Positions 17,893 to 29,145 are shown, counted from the first letter of the stretch. The stretch is 64,000 nucleotides of DNA from Streptomyces sp. NBC_01294 (GCF_035917235.1 NZ_CP108423.1:5237501-5301500), one strand, 5' to 3'. Notes: a model not told the origin generated them from the sequence alone. Numbers and translations: made by a program.

Positions 17893-18933
17893 CCGGACCA
17901 GGTCCGGGGCGGGCTGTGCCTGGTCGCCGGCCGTGCGGTGACGGCGGCGCAGCACCCACCAGGTGACGCCGGCGCCCGCCAGCACCAGGAACAGGCCCAC
18001 GGCCGGCCACGGCACGGCGAGGAAGTCCGTCTCGGAGCGAGCGACCAGATCGGGGTGGGCGGCGGCTCCCGCGGTGACCCTGACGGTCACCCAGTCCGAC
18101 TGGGGGGCGTCCGGCCAGGGCTCGGTCAGCTCGATGCGCGCGCCCGGCAGCAAGGTCAGCTTCAGATCGCGGACCGGCCGGTTCAGCACCTCGCGCCCGA
18201 AGAGCCCTTCGGCGGTGAGCGCCACCCGGGGCCCGACGACCACGTTGCCCCGATTGACCAGCGTGTACGAGACCGTGGCGCGGGCGTCCTTGACCCAGGG
18301 CAGCAGCGGCGCCGACCGGGTCACGCGCACGTCCTCCACGCTCAGCCCCGCGGTGACGGGTCCCGGCACGCGGAAGTACAGCCGGGCGCCCACCGAGCGC
18401 TTCACCCCGACCTGGACCTTGCCCTCCTTCTGTACGCCCTCCACGGCGGTGCCCAGGGCGACGATCCCGCCGACGTGGTCGCCGGGCGTCGCGTCCGCCG
18501 GGACCTTCACGGTGAACGGGATGTCCTTGCGGCCCTTGGCGGGCACGGTGACGGTGCTCGCGGTCTCCGGCGCCAGCGTGATCCAAGCGCCGGCGTCCTT
18601 CGGTTTCGTCTCCACCGGCAGCAGCGCGAAGGCGCCGCCCGCCGGGGTGTTCACGGCGTCGGTGGCGAAGACCTGGAACGTCAGCTCCCGGTCGGAGGAG
18701 TTCAGGATCGTCACGCTGTCGCCGAGGCTGGTCCCGGCCGCGCCTTGGTGGAAGAAGTACGCGCGGTCGGTCATCGCGGCCCCGGCCGCCGGCGTCGGGA
18801 AGACCCCCCAGGTGCCGTTGTCCGCGGCCGTCGCGGCGGTGGCCGGCAGCAGGCCCGCGCCCAGCAGCAGGCCGAGGAGCAGACCGTACAGAGAGGTGCG
18901 GGTGCGGCTACGCGTGCTGCGGCGGGTGCGCAT
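17884..18933 (-). CDS. Membrane-anchored DUF916-type protein
   Basis: This 349-residue protein has an Arg-rich signal peptide (LYGLLLGLLLGAGLLPATA, cleavage near ATAADNG), an extracellular Ig-like beta domain at about 38-170 (WGVFPTPAAG, LNSSDRELTFQVFATDA), a second beta domain at about 175-290, one C-terminal transmembrane helix (AVGLFLVLAGAGVTWWVL) and a short basic cytoplasmic tail. This matches the DUF916/DUF3324 proteins that accompany WxL surface proteins in Gram-positives. The next gene upstream encodes a WxL-like secreted protein in the same direction, 85 bp away, so the two are probably one unit working at the cell surface. Ligand unknown. Confidence 0.75.
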   Translation of the reverse strand: MRTRRSTRSRTRTSLYGLLLGLLLGAGLLPATAATAADNGTWGVFPTPAAGAAMTDRAYFFHQGAAGTSLGDSVTILNSSDRELTFQVFATDAVNTPAGGAFALLPVETKPKDAGAWITLAPETASTVTVPAKGRKDIPFTVKVPADATPGDHVGGIVALGTAVEGVQKEGKVQVGVKRSVGARLYFRVPGPVTAGLSVEDVRVTRSAPLLPWVKDARATVSYTLVNRGNVVVGPRVALTAEGLFGREVLNRPVRDLKLTLLPGARIELTEPWPDAPQSDWVTVRVTAGAAAHPDLVARSETDFLAVPWPAVGLFLVLAGAGVTWWVLRRRHRTAGDQAQPAPDLVRTH

Positions 18934-19018
18934 GGGCGGTCTCCAGTCGGCGCGGAACGGGGAAGGGGTGGTGCGGCGCCGGAGCGCCGCACCACCCTGG
19001 TGGAGCGGGCCGTACGGG

Positions 19019-20314
19019 TCAGGCGATCGAGAAGGTCACGACCGACTGGTAGGTGTCGGCGAACATGAACGGCGGGAGCTGGATCATCCCGGCGCCGCCG
19101 ACGGCGAACTCACCACCGGTCAGCTCCTCCCCGCCGGCGGCCTGCGAGGCCACCTTCATCGGGACGTCGGAGATCGCGCCGGGCGTGCCCGCGGTGCAGG
19201 TGCTCGGGCTGTCCGGGTTGGTCACGGTGCAGGTGGGCTGGATGCCGATCTGCGCCTTGGTCATCGAGTGGCCGGTGGTCTGGTTCAGGAACGGCGTACG
19301 GGTCGCCGTCACGTCCCAGCCGAGCGAGCCGCCGCGGAAGTCCTGGACGGTCGCGGCGTTGAAGACGCCGACCACCGACTGGGGCTTGCCGTTGATGGTG
19401 ACCGCGCCGAAGTCGACGGCCGGCTGGCCGTCCTTCGGGCCGAGGGCCAGCGGTCCGGGGAGGACCTCGACGTCGACCGGGTTCTTCACGCCGGGCTGGT
19501 CCTCCATGAACACGAAGGCCTTGTACGGGGTGATCGAACCGTCGATCCTGATCGCGTCGGCCTTCTTGGTGACCGTGATGTTGCAGGTGGCGGCGCCGGA
19601 CGCGTCCGCCGTGCCCGCACCGGTGTCACCGGTCGCCGCGCCCGCGAGCAGGGCGGAACAGGTGACGGGGCCGGCCGGGAAGTTGGCGCCGCTGACGACG
19701 ACGGCGGTGCCCACCGGGCCGCTGTTGGGCGTCAGCTTCGTGGTGACCGGGTCCTTGGGCAGGGCCTCGACCGCGACCGAGCCGAGCGGGGCGCTCGGGC
19801 GCGGCGCCGGGGTGCAGGTGGTGGTGAAGACCGAACCGGAGAGGTCCGCGTCGGTCACGGCCAGGTCGAGGGTGACGTTGACCGTGGAGCCCTCGGTGCC
19901 GTCCGGAATCCTGATCGTTCCGGAGAACGCCTTCGGGTCGAGCGGCTGCCCGGCCACGACGGAGACGGTCTCGGGCGGGCTGGTGACCACCTGGGTGGTC
20001 GTCCCGACCTTGAGGGTGATCTTGGACGTGTTCACCGTCGTGACGGAGAACCCGGGGATCAGCGGGCTCGCGCCCGGGTCGATCGTGATCGGGACGACGT
20101 CGCCGGCCTTGGCGGTGTCGGGGAGGGTGACCGTCCAGTTCTGGTTGCCCGAGCCGTCCGGCTGCGGCGCCGGGGCGTCACAGTTCTCGAAGACGGCGGT
20201 GGTCTTCGTCGCGGCCTGCGCGGAGCCTGCCAGGCCCACCACGCCGCCCGTCAGGGCCAGGGACAGGGCGCCCACCCCGGCCAGCACTCTTCGTCGATGC
20301 GTTCTCGTACTCAC
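19019..20314 (-). CDS. Secreted WxL-like beta-sheet protein
   Basis: The 431-residue protein has a signal peptide ending AGSAQAA and long Thr/Val/Gly-rich beta domains, including an IPT-like segment (LTPNSGPVGTAVVVSGANFPAG at about 195-215) and Cys pairs suited to extracellular disulfides. The last 150 residues carry GSLGWDVTATRTPF and end YQSVVTFSIA, which resembles the WxL domain used for non-covalent attachment to Gram-positive cell walls. It precedes a DUF916 gene in the same direction, the usual WxL partner. Adhesion or wall-associated structure is the likely role, but this is inferred from family and context. Confidence 0.65.
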   Translation of the reverse strand: MSTRTHRRRVLAGVGALSLALTGGVVGLAGSAQAATKTTAVFENCDAPAPQPDGSGNQNWTVTLPDTAKAGDVVPITIDPGASPLIPGFSVTTVNTSKITLKVGTTTQVVTSPPETVSVVAGQPLDPKAFSGTIRIPDGTEGSTVNVTLDLAVTDADLSGSVFTTTCTPAPRPSAPLGSVAVEALPKDPVTTKLTPNSGPVGTAVVVSGANFPAGPVTCSALLAGAATGDTGAGTADASGAATCNITVTKKADAIRIDGSITPYKAFVFMEDQPGVKNPVDVEVLPGPLALGPKDGQPAVDFGAVTINGKPQSVVGVFNAATVQDFRGGSLGWDVTATRTPFLNQTTGHSMTKAQIGIQPTCTVTNPDSPSTCTAGTPGAISDVPMKVASQAAGGEELTGGEFAVGGAGMIQLPPFMFADTYQSVVTFSIA

Positions 20315-20454
20315 TGGGTCGCGACTCCTTCGTCATGACGAACCCCTCCCCCCACCCGCTGTGCGGGGAGGCCGAGCCGGTGCGGTGGCCGATATTGACG
20401 CGTCGCCGTGATGAGAAGTCAATGACTTGCTTTCGCCCGAAGCGCACAGAAATT

Positions 20455-20487
20455 GATGGGCCATCAGGGAAGGTCTGATGGCCCATC
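20455..20487. terminator. Strong intergenic hairpin after the subtilase gene
   Basis: GATGGGCCATCAG (20455-20467) pairs perfectly with CTGATGGCCCATC (20475-20487) around a 7-nt loop. It separates the subtilase gene from the WxL-like gene downstream on the same strand, so it probably ends the subtilase transcript. Confidence 0.65.
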
Positions 20488-20537
20488 GGATACCGACTGG
20501 TCGGGGTGGGTGCCGGGCGGGACGTTGACGACACGAC

Positions 20538-21809
20538 CTAGAGGTGGGCGGGGGTGTGGAGCAGCAGGTTCGGGGTGCCGGCCGGGAGGCCGGTGATCCG
20601 GCCGGGCACGGCGCTGTGCAGCAGGGCCTCGGACACCTGCGCCGGGGTCCGCGCCGTGCCGCGGGCCAGGATGAGCGCGGCGGCCCCGGCCACGTGCGGG
20701 GCGGCCATCGAGGTGCCGGTGGCGGTGGCGGTGGCCGTGGTGGTGTCCTTCCAGGCCGAGGTGATCCCCACGCCGGGTGCCGAGAGGTCCACGCAGCGGC
20801 CGTGGCTGGAGAACGGAGCGTGCCGGTCCGTGGCGTCGGTCGCGCCGACCGTGACGGCCTGGGAGACGGAGGCGGGGGAGCCCGTGCAGGCGTCCTCGCC
20901 GTCGTTCCCGGCGGCGACGGTGAAGGTGATCCCGGAGGCCACGGCCCGGATCACCGCCGCGTCGAGGGCGAAGCTGGGGGTTCCGCCGATGCTCATGTTG
21001 GCCACCGCCGGGGTTCCCGGGGCCTTGGCGGCGTCCTTCACCACCCAGTCGAGACCCTTGAGGATCGCCGACAGGCTCGCGGCGCCACGGCAGTCGGCCA
21101 CCTTCACGGCCACGAGCGAGACGCCCTTCGCGACCCCGTACGTCTCACCGCCCACGGTCGCCGCGACGTGCGTGCCGTGGCCGTTGCAGTCGCGGGAGGT
21201 GCCGAGGAACACCGCGTTGTAGCCGTGCCGGGCGCGGCCGGCGAACTCCTGGTGGCGGGTGTTGATCCCGGTGTCGACGACGTAGACGGTGACGCCCTCG
21301 GCCGTCGTGGGGTACGTGTACGAGCCGTCGAGCGGGAGCTCGCGCTGGTCGATCCGGTCCAGCGACCAGGGAGCGGGCACCTGGGGCTGGGGCTGTGGCT
21401 GCGGCCGCGTGTCGGTGATGCGGAACTCCGCGTCCGGCTCCACGGAGGCCACCCGGGGGTCGGAGGCCAGGGCGGCGGCCCGGGCGGCGGTGGTGCGGAC
21501 GGCGAAGCCGTTCAGGGCGGCCTCGTAGACGGGCCCGACCGCGTCGCCGGAGTCCGCGGCCTCGGCGGCCACGGCGCGGGTCGGGGCACGGAAGGTGCTG
21601 TCCTTGAGGACGACGACGTAGGGGGCGACGGGGGTTTCGGCGGCGGTGGCGTCGGAGTGCGGCGGCAGGACGGTGGCCGTGGCGGCCGCCGCGAGGAGCG
21701 CGGCGGCGGGGAGCAGCGGGACGAATGCGGTCATGCGGCCGATGCTCGGCGAGCGGTGGCGCGGGCGCGCGGAGGGTGCGCCGAGTGGGCGCACGACACG
21801 CCGCCGCAC
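20538..21809 (-). CDS. Secreted S8-family (subtilisin-like) serine protease
   Basis: The 423-residue protease carries all three catalytic motifs: Asp in VVDTGIN, His in NGHGTHVAATVGG and Ser in GTSMAAPHVAG, with the oxyanion Asn in AGNDGED. An inhibitor-I9-type propeptide (YVVVLKDST to about residue 115) lies between the hydrophobic signal region and the catalytic domain, so it is likely exported and self-activated. GTG 21809 is preferred because it supplies the basic n-region needed for export; ATG 21734 would start inside the hydrophobic stretch. No Shine-Dalgarno is clear for either. A proteinase K-like, single-domain enzyme with no C-terminal anchor. Confidence 0.88.
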   Translation of the reverse strand: MRRRVVRPLGAPSARPRHRSPSIGRMTAFVPLLPAAALLAAAATATVLPPHSDATAAETPVAPYVVVLKDSTFRAPTRAVAAEAADSGDAVGPVYEAALNGFAVRTTAARAAALASDPRVASVEPDAEFRITDTRPQPQPQPQVPAPWSLDRIDQRELPLDGSYTYPTTAEGVTVYVVDTGINTRHQEFAGRARHGYNAVFLGTSRDCNGHGTHVAATVGGETYGVAKGVSLVAVKVADCRGAASLSAILKGLDWVVKDAAKAPGTPAVANMSIGGTPSFALDAAVIRAVASGITFTVAAGNDGEDACTGSPASVSQAVTVGATDATDRHAPFSSHGRCVDLSAPGVGITSAWKDTTTATATATGTSMAAPHVAGAAALILARGTARTPAQVSEALLHSAVPGRITGLPAGTPNLLLHTPAHL

Positions 21810-21859
21810 GGGCTAGGTGTGTCGTGCCGATCGGCCCGGGCCCGGCTGCCTGGCGCGGC

Positions 21860-22273
21860 CTACGGGGCGAGGGGCCAGCCGCGCATCGCGAAGACGCCCT
21901 CGTCGCGGGCGCCGGCGGAGTCGTACGTGGCCAGTGCGGCCTCGTTGTCGGTGTCGACGCCCACCCACATGCCGTAACAGCCGCGCGCCTTGGCCTCGTC
22001 GGCGAGGGCGTGGGTCAGGGCGCGGCCGATCCCGCGGCGGCGGTACCCCTCGTCCACGGACAGCTCGTACAGGCACATCTCGGTGCCCTTGTCGGGGTGG
22101 ATCATCTCGATGCCGGAGACCATCCCGGCGGGCACGCCGTCGACGTAGGCGATGAGCAGCACGTGCCCCGGGGCGGTGAGGAAACGCTCGGACCACTCGT
22201 CGCGGGCGGGCCCGTCGAAGAGGGATTCGGCGGCTGAGAGCTCGGCGGGGGTGAGGGCCCGGCGGATGTCCAT
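21860..22273 (-). CDS. GNAT-family acetyltransferase (AAC(3)-I-like)
   Basis: This 137-residue protein is a single GNAT domain with motif A DEGYRRRGIGRALTHALADEA and the downstream WVGVDTDNEAALATYDSAGA segment. The N-terminal layout resembles aminoglycoside 3-N-acetyltransferase I proteins, but many such homologues do not act on antibiotics. ATG 22273 is chosen; GTG 22282 is possible. It stands alone, with low-complexity DNA upstream. Confidence 0.85.
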   Translation of the reverse strand: MDIRRALTPAELSAAESLFDGPARDEWSERFLTAPGHVLLIAYVDGVPAGMVSGIEMIHPDKGTEMCLYELSVDEGYRRRGIGRALTHALADEAKARGCYGMWVGVDTDNEAALATYDSAGARDEGVFAMRGWPLAP

Positions 22274-22424
22274 GGCGGTCACGATAATGCGCAGCTGACG
22301 GATGGTGAGCCGAATTCCGGCACGGCGTGGCGGGCGTCCTCGCGCCCCGTACGGGGCGGTCGGGGCACCGGCCGCGGGCGCCGCGGGCACGGCCCGGCGG
22401 TCATCTGTGGGACCGGCCCGGCGG

Positions 22425-22964
22425 TCAGCCGTGGGACCGGGGTGCCGGAGCGCCGTGGGACCGGGGTGGCGGGGCGCCGTCCCGGGGTCCGGCGCCCGGG
22501 GACGGGGTGCCGTCGGTCCAGGCGTAGACCCGCTTGCCGCGCACCGCGACCTGGTACTGGTGGGAGTCCCGGCACTCGGCGCGGACATCGGCCCTCAGGG
22601 TGATCGGCCACCACTTGGCGTGCAGATCCGGGGCGGCCGGCTGCTTCCGCGTGCCCGCGCCGCACCGCGGGCCGTCCAGCGGGGTCGCGCCGAGGGTGAA
22701 CCGGATCAGCCGGGCCTCGCCGTTGGTGCGCACCCGTATGCGGACGTCGGTGGCGTCCTTGGGTATCCAGGACGGCAGCGCGAACGCCGCCCCGTCGCGC
22801 GTGGGAGCATCGGCGGCGCTCGCGAAACGTCGGCCCTTCTCCTTGAACACCCGGCTGTCGATCGTTTCGGTCACGGGGTTGGGCGGCAGGTTGGGCAGCG
22901 CGAAGGCGGCGGTGGCGAGCACTCCCACGGAGGCGGCGGCGATGACGAGCGGGCGGCGGTCCAT
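22425..22964 (-). CDS. Hypothetical membrane-anchored or secreted protein
   Basis: The 179-residue protein starts with one hydrophobic helix (MDRRPLVIAAASVGVLATAAF) and continues with a mostly beta extracellular part containing two Cys residues (DGPRCGAG and RAECRDS) that could form a disulfide. The C-terminus is a low-complexity Pro/Gly/Ser-rich tail with repeated PPRSHGAPAPRSHG, encoded by imperfect repeats that continue past the stop (22380-22470). I do not recognise a family. It is transcribed away from the phospholipase gene, 208 bp apart. Confidence 0.65.
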   Translation of the reverse strand: MDRRPLVIAAASVGVLATAAFALPNLPPNPVTETIDSRVFKEKGRRFASAADAPTRDGAAFALPSWIPKDATDVRIRVRTNGEARLIRFTLGATPLDGPRCGAGTRKQPAAPDLHAKWWPITLRADVRAECRDSHQYQVAVRGKRVYAWTDGTPSPGAGPRDGAPPPRSHGAPAPRSHG

Positions 22965-23172
22965 GCCCTCCAGTCTGGGCGGCCAGGCCCTTCCGCGCGT
23001 CCCTCCGCAGGACGAACCGGGTCTGGGCCGGAGGTCTCACACGGCGTCATACCTGGGAGGGTCTCCGGTCCGGGTCCGGCAGGCCAACGCGTGGCCACAG
23101 GGCGGCAGTAACCGGGCGGCGCCCCGAGAAGTTGGCCGGGGTGACCCGCCCGCCCCGGCACCCGAGGACCTC

Positions 23173-23643
23173 ATGCGCCGTCGCCGCCTCGCCCCCGCTC
23201 TCGCCACTGCCGCCGCCACCGCCGCCGCGGTGCTCGCCCTCGCGCCCGCGGCCCGGGCCGCGCCGGAGGTCCCGGCCGACAAGCCGCTGGTGCTGAACCG
23301 CTTCACGCAGACCAGCGCCGCCAGCTACCGGGCGTGGGCCGATGCCCGCGAGCACCGGGACGCGTGGGCCGCGTACGGCTTCGACTGGTCGACGGACCAC
23401 TGCACCTCCTCCCCGGACAACCCCATGGGCTTCCCCTTCGCGGCGGCCTGCGCCCGCCACGACTTCGGCTACCGCAACCACCGGGCGGCAGGGCAGTTTC
23501 CGGCCGCCAAGGCCCGGGTGGACCAGGCGTTCCACGCGGACCTGAAGAGGGTCTGCGCGCAGTACTCGGGCACCCGCAGGGGCTCGTGCGACGCCACCGC
23601 GTGGACCTACTACCAGGCCGTCAGACTCCTCGGAATTTCCTAG
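23173..23643 (+). CDS. Secreted prokaryotic phospholipase A2
   Basis: The 156-residue protein has a signal peptide (MRRRRLAPALATAAATAAAV, cleavage near ARAAPE) and a helical domain with the catalytic CARHDFGYRN motif (His-Asp pair), the calcium-binding region WSTDHCTSSPDNP, and four Cys for two disulfides. This matches Streptomyces secreted PLA2, which hydrolyses the sn-2 ester of phospholipids outside the cell. ATG 23173 has GAGGA 5 nt upstream. It stands alone. Confidence 0.92.
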   Translation: MRRRRLAPALATAAATAAAVLALAPAARAAPEVPADKPLVLNRFTQTSAASYRAWADAREHRDAWAAYGFDWSTDHCTSSPDNPMGFPFAAACARHDFGYRNHRAAGQFPAAKARVDQAFHADLKRVCAQYSGTRRGSCDATAWTYYQAVRLLGIS

Positions 23644-23676
23644 GGATCACGCGGCGCAGTCGCGCGCGCGCCGCCC

Positions 23677-24987
23677 CTACCGCGCGAGGTGCCCGGCGAA
23701 CCAGTCCCGGGCCAGGGCGGCCACCTCGTCAAGGGCTCCCGGCTCCTCGAAGAGGTGGGTGGCCCCCGGGACGATCTCCAGCCGGTTCTCGCAGCGCAGT
23801 TCGCGCTGGGCCGCGCGGTTGAGGTCGAGCACCGTCGTGTCCCGGGCCCCCACGATCAGCAGCGTGGGCGCCCGTACGCCGGCGAGCCGCGGGCCGGCGA
23901 GGTCGGGCCGGCCGCCGCGGGAGACCACGGCGCCGATGTCGGCGTCGGCGTCCGCGGCGGCCCACAGCGCCGCCGCGGCTCCGGTGCTCGCCCCGAAGTA
24001 GCCGATGGGGAGGGGCACCCGGCGCCGCAGCCAGCGGGTGGCGTCCGCGAGCCGGCCGGCCAGGGGTTCGATGGCGAAGACGTTGGCCCGGTCGGCCTCC
24101 TCGGCGGGGGTGAGCAGGTCGAAGAGCAGGGTGCCGAGGCGCGCCCCGTTCAGGTCCGCGGCCACGGCGCGGTTGCGCGGGCTGCGGCGGCTGCTGCCCG
24201 AGCCGTGCGCGAACATCACGACGGCCCCGGCGCCCTCGGGCAGGGCGAGGTCCCCGGCCAGCACGAGGCCGCCGGCGTCCACCTCGACCGGGCCGGACCG
24301 GGCGGCGGCTGCGGAACCGGGCGCGGGACCGGGCGCGGAACCGGGCGTGGGTCCCGCGGCCGCCTGTGCCAGCAGGGAGACGACCTCCTCGTCGGGGGTC
24401 TGGGAGAAGTCCTGGTACCACTCGCCGACGGCGCGGAAGGCGCGCGGAGTGGAGAGGCACACCACCTCGTCGGCCTCCCCGCGCAGCCAGGCGACCGCGT
24501 CCGGCGGCGCCACCGGCACGGCCAGTACCACGCGCGCCGCGCCCTGCGCCCGTACGACTTCGCACGCGGCCGCGGCCGTGGCCCCGGTCGCGATCCCGTC
24601 GTCCACCACGATCACGGTCCGGCCGTCGAGGGCCGCCCGCGGCCGGTCGCCGCGGAAGCGCCGGGCCTGCCGGGCCAGCTCGGCCTCCTCGGCGTGCTCG
24701 ACCGCCGCGAGGTCCGCCTGCTTGACGCGGCTGCTGCGGACGATGTCCTCGCTGATGACCCGTACGCCGCCCTCGCCGATGGCGCCGAACCCCAGCTCCC
24801 GGTGGTACGGGACGCCGAGCTTGCGGACCACGATCACATCCAGCGGGGCGCCCAGGGCCCGCGCGACCTGGAAGGCCACCGGAACGCCGCCGCGGGGCAG
24901 GCCCAGGACGACGGGATCCTCCCCCTGCAGGTGACGGAGCGCTTCGGCGAGACGCTCTCCGGCGTCCGTGCGATGGGTGAACAGCAC
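23677..24987 (-). CDS. Phosphoribosyltransferase / alpha-beta hydrolase fusion
   Basis: The 436-residue protein joins two domains. Residues 1-210 are a type I phosphoribosyltransferase with the PRPP-binding motif VIVVDDGIATGAT; residues about 235-436 are a dienelactone-hydrolase-like alpha/beta hydrolase with VMFAHGSGSSRRSPRN, the nucleophile elbow GYFGASTGAAAAL (Ser) and a C-terminal ATHLFEEPGALDEV (His). A Pro/Gly/Ala linker made of short DNA repeats (PTPGSAPGPAPGS) joins them. Such fusions are common in actinobacteria near stress genes, but the substrate is not established. It is divergent from the cytochrome b gene. Confidence 0.88.
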   Translation of the reverse strand: MLFTHRTDAGERLAEALRHLQGEDPVVLGLPRGGVPVAFQVARALGAPLDVIVVRKLGVPYHRELGFGAIGEGGVRVISEDIVRSSRVKQADLAAVEHAEEAELARQARRFRGDRPRAALDGRTVIVVDDGIATGATAAAACEVVRAQGAARVVLAVPVAPPDAVAWLRGEADEVVCLSTPRAFRAVGEWYQDFSQTPDEEVVSLLAQAAAGPTPGSAPGPAPGSAAAARSGPVEVDAGGLVLAGDLALPEGAGAVVMFAHGSGSSRRSPRNRAVAADLNGARLGTLLFDLLTPAEEADRANVFAIEPLAGRLADATRWLRRRVPLPIGYFGASTGAAAALWAAADADADIGAVVSRGGRPDLAGPRLAGVRAPTLLIVGARDTTVLDLNRAAQRELRCENRLEIVPGATHLFEEPGALDEVAALARDWFAGHLAR

Positions 24988-25090
24988 GAGGGTTCACCCC
25001 CAAACCAGGGAGACGGAAACCACGCACACACCTACTTCGACGCAACCCCATGCACGGCCCTTCCGCAAGTCGGCCCGTCCCGTGTCTGAA

Positions 25091-25120
25091 TTGATAGCGA
25101 AGAGTGAGTTTGGGTAGCTT
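25091..25120 (+). promoter_or_regulatory. Candidate promoter of the cytochrome b gene
   Basis: TTGATA (25091-25096) and TAGCTT (25115-25120) are spaced 18 bp and lie 57 bp upstream of the cytochrome b start in an AT-richer stretch. They resemble vegetative sigma-factor boxes; no experimental basis. Confidence 0.4.
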
Positions 25121-25177
25121 TGCGTGAGATCCGGGCGGCTTGCTCGACCCAGCAGCGAGGGTCCGGACAGGAGGTGC

Positions 25178-26923
<1,746 letters not shown>

Positions 26924-26981
26924 GCCGCCCGGCACCAGGCCCCCTCCGCCCCCGGTCCTCGCCGGTCCTGGCCGGTCCCCG

Positions 26982-27371
26982 CTAGTCCTCGTGGCCGAGG
27001 TTCTGGAAGGCGAACCCCAGGACCCCCGGCAGCAGGACGCCGAAGCCGATCAGGCACAGCCACAGGCCCTGGACCACTCCGAGGCCGACCAGCGCGGTGC
27101 CCGCGGCCGCCAGGACGGGAAAGTAGCTGCGGGCGGGGAAGAAGGCCCGCCGTCCGGCGGCCTCCCCGATCTCCGCCTCCGGGCGGTCCTCGGGCCGCGC
27201 TCCGTCCCGCCGGTACTGGCGCCAGAGGTAGGCGGCGACCAGGCCCGCCATGACGAAGGAGACGCCGAGCGCGGCGACGCCCGCCGGATCCCGGGCGAGC
27301 CGGCCGTAGACGAGGGTGGTCGCCGCGAAGAACAGGGCCGTGCCGGTGAAGAGCCAGGCCTCACCCTTCAC
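26982..27371 (-). CDS. ctaF: Cytochrome c oxidase subunit 4, actinobacterial type
   Basis: This 129-residue protein has four hydrophobic segments in the pattern of actinobacterial CtaF, starting [23 protein letters not shown] and ending [10 protein letters not shown], which matches the family tail. It is an accessory membrane subunit of the aa3 oxidase. GTG 27371 overlaps the ctaD stop by 11 nt, so the two are translationally coupled. Only ctaD accompanies it here. Confidence 0.85.
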   Translation of the reverse strand: MKGEAWLFTGTALFFAATTLVYGRLARDPAGVAALGVSFVMAGLVAAYLWRQYRRDGARPEDRPEAEIGEAAGRRAFFPARSYFPVLAAAGTALVGLGVVQGLWLCLIGFGVLLPGVLGFAFQNLGHED

Positions 27372-29034
27372 GCGGCACCTCCGGGTGGTGCAGGTCGAAG
27401 GCCGGGGATTCCGAGCGGATCCGGGGCAGCGTGTGGAAGTTGTGCCGGGGCGGCGGGCAGCTCGTCGCCCACTCCAGGGAGCGGCCCCAGCCCCAGGGAT
27501 CGTCGACGGTGACCCGCACGCCGTGCCGGCGGGTCTTCCAGACGTTGTAGAGGAAGGGCAGCGTGGACAGGCCCAGCAGGAAGGAGCCGATGGTGGAGAC
27601 AGTGTTGAGCAGCGTGAAGCCGTCGCTCTCCAGGTAGTTCGCGTACCGGCGCGGCATGCCCGCCTCGCCCAGCCAGTGCTGCACCAGGAAGGTGGTCTGG
27701 AAGCCGATGAACAGCGTCCAGAAGTGGATGCGGCCGAGCCGCTCGTCCAGCATCCTGCCCGTGAGCTTCGGCCACCAGAAGTAGAAACCGGCGAAGGTGG
27801 CGAAGACGATCGTGCCGAACAGGACGTAGTGCAGGTGCGCGACGACGAAGTAGCTGTCCGTCAGATGGAAGTCCAGGGGCGGTGAGGCCACCAGCACGCC
27901 CGTCAGACCGCCCAGGAGGAAGGTGACGAGGAAGCCGATGGACCACAGCATCGGCGTCTCGAAGGAGAGCGAGCCCTTCCACATCGTCCCGATCCAGTTG
28001 AAGAACTTCACCCCGGTCGGCACGGCGATCAGGAAGGACAGCAGGGCGAAGAAGGGAAGCAGGACGGCGCCCGTCGCGAACATGTGGTGCGCCCACACGG
28101 TGGCGGACAGGCCGGTGATGGCGATCGTGGCCCCGATGAGGGACACGTAGCCGAACATCGGTTTGCGGCTGAAGACGGGGAGGATCTCGCTGACCACGCC
28201 GAAGAACGGCAGGGCCACGATGTAGACCTCCGGATGGCCGAAGAACCAGAACAGGTGCTGCCACAGCAGGGCGCCGCCGTTGGCGGGGTCGAAGACGTGC
28301 GCACCGAACTTCCTGTCGGCCTCCAGGACCAGCAGCGCGGCCGTGAGGACGGGAAAGGCCAGCAGCGCCAGGATCGACGTGAAGAGAACGTTCCACGTGA
28401 AGATCGGCATGCGGAACAAGGTCATGCCCGGCGCGCGCAGGCAGATGATGGTGGTGATGAAGTTGACCGAGCCCAGGATCGTGCTGAGCCCCGAGACGGC
28501 CAGGCCCATGGCCCACAGGTCGGGGCCCGTGCCCGGGCTGAACACGGCGCCGTTCAGCGGCGCGTAGGCGAACCACCCGAAGGCCGCCGCCCCGTGCGCG
28601 GTCAGGAATCCCGAGACGACCAGCAGGCCCCCGAACAGGTACACCCAGTAGGTGAAGGCGTTCAGCCGGGGAAAGGCGACGTCGGGCGCGCCGATCTGCA
28701 GGGGCATGATCGCGTTGGCGAAACCGGTGAAGGTCGGGGTCGCGAACAGCAGCATCATGATCGTGGCGTGGATGGTGAACAGCTCGTTGTACTGCTGGTT
28801 CGAGACGATCTGCAGCTCGGGGCGGGCTAGTTCGGCCCGCATGACCATCGCCAGCACACCGGCGAAGAGGAAGAAGCCGAAGGCCGTCACCAGGTAGAGG
28901 TTGCCGATCACCTTGTGGTCGGTGGTCGACAGCCACTTCAGGACGGCGGAGCCCTGGCCGGCCCGCAGTGCGCTGGCCGGGCCGGCCCGCTCCTGCGGTG
29001 GTGTCTCCTCGGGGGAACGGTCCACCGACGTCAT
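27361..29034 (-). CDS. ctaD: Cytochrome c oxidase subunit I (paralogue)
   Basis: The 557-residue catalytic subunit of a heme-copper oxidase reduces oxygen and pumps protons in the membrane. Seen are the [21 protein letters not shown] segment with the CuB His and crosslinked Tyr, HHMFATG with the other CuB ligands, and HLHYVLFG near the heme ligands; about twelve membrane helices are present. ATG 29034 has GGGAGGAC just upstream. It is followed by ctaF with an 11-nt overlap. The genes for subunits II (CuA) and III are absent, so it must borrow them or work differently. Confidence 0.94.
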   Translation of the reverse strand: MTSVDRSPEETPPQERAGPASALRAGQGSAVLKWLSTTDHKVIGNLYLVTAFGFFLFAGVLAMVMRAELARPELQIVSNQQYNELFTIHATIMMLLFATPTFTGFANAIMPLQIGAPDVAFPRLNAFTYWVYLFGGLLVVSGFLTAHGAAAFGWFAYAPLNGAVFSPGTGPDLWAMGLAVSGLSTILGSVNFITTIICLRAPGMTLFRMPIFTWNVLFTSILALLAFPVLTAALLVLEADRKFGAHVFDPANGGALLWQHLFWFFGHPEVYIVALPFFGVVSEILPVFSRKPMFGYVSLIGATIAITGLSATVWAHHMFATGAVLLPFFALLSFLIAVPTGVKFFNWIGTMWKGSLSFETPMLWSIGFLVTFLLGGLTGVLVASPPLDFHLTDSYFVVAHLHYVLFGTIVFATFAGFYFWWPKLTGRMLDERLGRIHFWTLFIGFQTTFLVQHWLGEAGMPRRYANYLESDGFTLLNTVSTIGSFLLGLSTLPFLYNVWKTRRHGVRVTVDDPWGWGRSLEWATSCPPPRHNFHTLPRIRSESPAFDLHHPEVPREG

Positions 29035-29078
29035 CCGTCCTCCCGAGAGCCTCGCTGCCGCGCCTGCATCCTCTGCCC

Positions 29079-29131
29079 TACCGCCCCTACCGCCCCTACC
29101 GCCCCTACCGCGCCTACCGCCCTACCGCCCC
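29079..29131. repeat. Six 9-bp repeats between ctaD and the VOC gene
   Basis: TACCGCCCC repeats five times with one variant (TACCGCGCC) and one 8-bp unit, in the spacer upstream of ctaD. It is non-coding on the supported gene model. Confidence 0.85.
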
Positions 29132-29145
29132 GGCTGCACGGCCGG

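Noticed and set aside
22534..23172. An upstream in-frame extension of the phospholipase gene
   Set aside because: It runs antisense through the hypothetical membrane protein and would bury the signal peptide; ATG 23173 gives a proper signal sequence.
22965..23172. A tRNA-like stretch upstream of the phospholipase gene
   Set aside because: A few bases resemble a T-arm, but no cloverleaf with acceptor stem or anticodon arm can be drawn.
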